Of a DNA stretch of 24,770 nucleotides, positions 24,750-24,770 are shown in pieces (the first letter of the stretch is position 1; each line of letters starts with the position of its first letter). The stretch is from positions 1-24,770 of the forward strand of contig CAYXGE010000021.1 of assembly GCA_964464435.1 (NCBI GenBank). Reading direction: 5' to 3'. The translations under genes and the position numbers were made by a program. Origin of the DNA: CAYXGE01 sp964464435. Its GTDB lineage: Bacteria > Pseudomonadota > Gammaproteobacteria > Burkholderiales > Methylophilaceae. Under the pieces are notes generated by a model. The model was not told where the DNA came from. It searched no databases and saw nothing but the letters and a program-made list of their open reading frames with translations.

Positions 24750-24770
24750 GTGGCTAAAGTCTTTATTTAC
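24750..24770 (+). CDS. Possible start of a further gene, cut by the window edge
   Basis: A GTG at 24750 opens a frame reading MAKVFIY to the last base. AGGTGAG (24732-24738) lies 11 bases upstream, a rather long spacing. Seven codons are too few for a call; the opening resembles gamma-glutamylcyclotransferase-like proteins, but that is only a guess. If real, it is co-transcribed with the oxidoreductase gene, one base after its stop. Confidence 0.3.

Overview
The window looks like chromosomal DNA of a low-GC betaproteobacterium, most likely Methylophilaceae (Methylotenera/Methylophilus type). This rests on the housekeeping gene set (lspA, phoBR, ribH-nusB, lpxH, ppiB, cysS), the protein sequences and the AT-leaning composition. 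It is a family-level judgement by eye, not a database result. I see no phage, insertion sequence, CRISPR array, tRNA or rRNA. Gene density is high; the longest stretch without a gene is 289 bases (4900-5188).

Layout. (1) 5-2064, plus strand: lspA, then a pair of membrane-anchored proteins (helix-hairpin-helix protein; BON-like/OmpA protein), closed by a bidirectional terminator. (2) 2109-4899, minus strand: phoB, phoR and an unassigned lipoprotein, with a well-formed Pho box and -10 upstream of phoB. (3) 5189-7816, plus: an OFA-type MFS transporter with an extra C-terminal helix, then ribH and nusB. (4) 7933-14436, plus: a tight five-gene signalling operon of CHASE2 Ser/Thr kinase, PP2C phosphatase, double-FHA protein, GAF-HD-GYP protein and an internally duplicated four-helix membrane protein. 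(5) 14433-15960, minus: ppiB, lpxH and a thioredoxin-like [2Fe-2S] ferredoxin, tightly packed. (6) 16030-18362, minus: a periplasmic TPR protein and an L,D-transpeptidase that appear to share a C-terminal NTF2-like domain. (7) cysS on plus. (8) 19938-22407, minus: a secreted trypsin-like protease translationally coupled to an FHA membrane protein. (9) 22625-24748, plus: a single-subunit molybdopterin oxidoreductase, with the first codons of a possible further gene at the window edge.

The protease gene is broken in the deposited sequence by 100 Ns. The Ns are flanked by two identical 55-base copies; removing the Ns and one copy restores one open frame of 449 codons, so the break is an assembly artefact.

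The most system-like region is the signalling operon. It encodes writer (kinase), eraser (PP2C) and reader (FHA) of Thr phosphorylation together with a predicted cyclic-di-GMP phosphodiesterase that carries an unusual insertion of about 110 residues, plus a membrane protein of unknown family. A further FHA protein, membrane-bound and coupled to a secreted protease, lies about 6 kb beyond the operon and could belong to the same signalling network.
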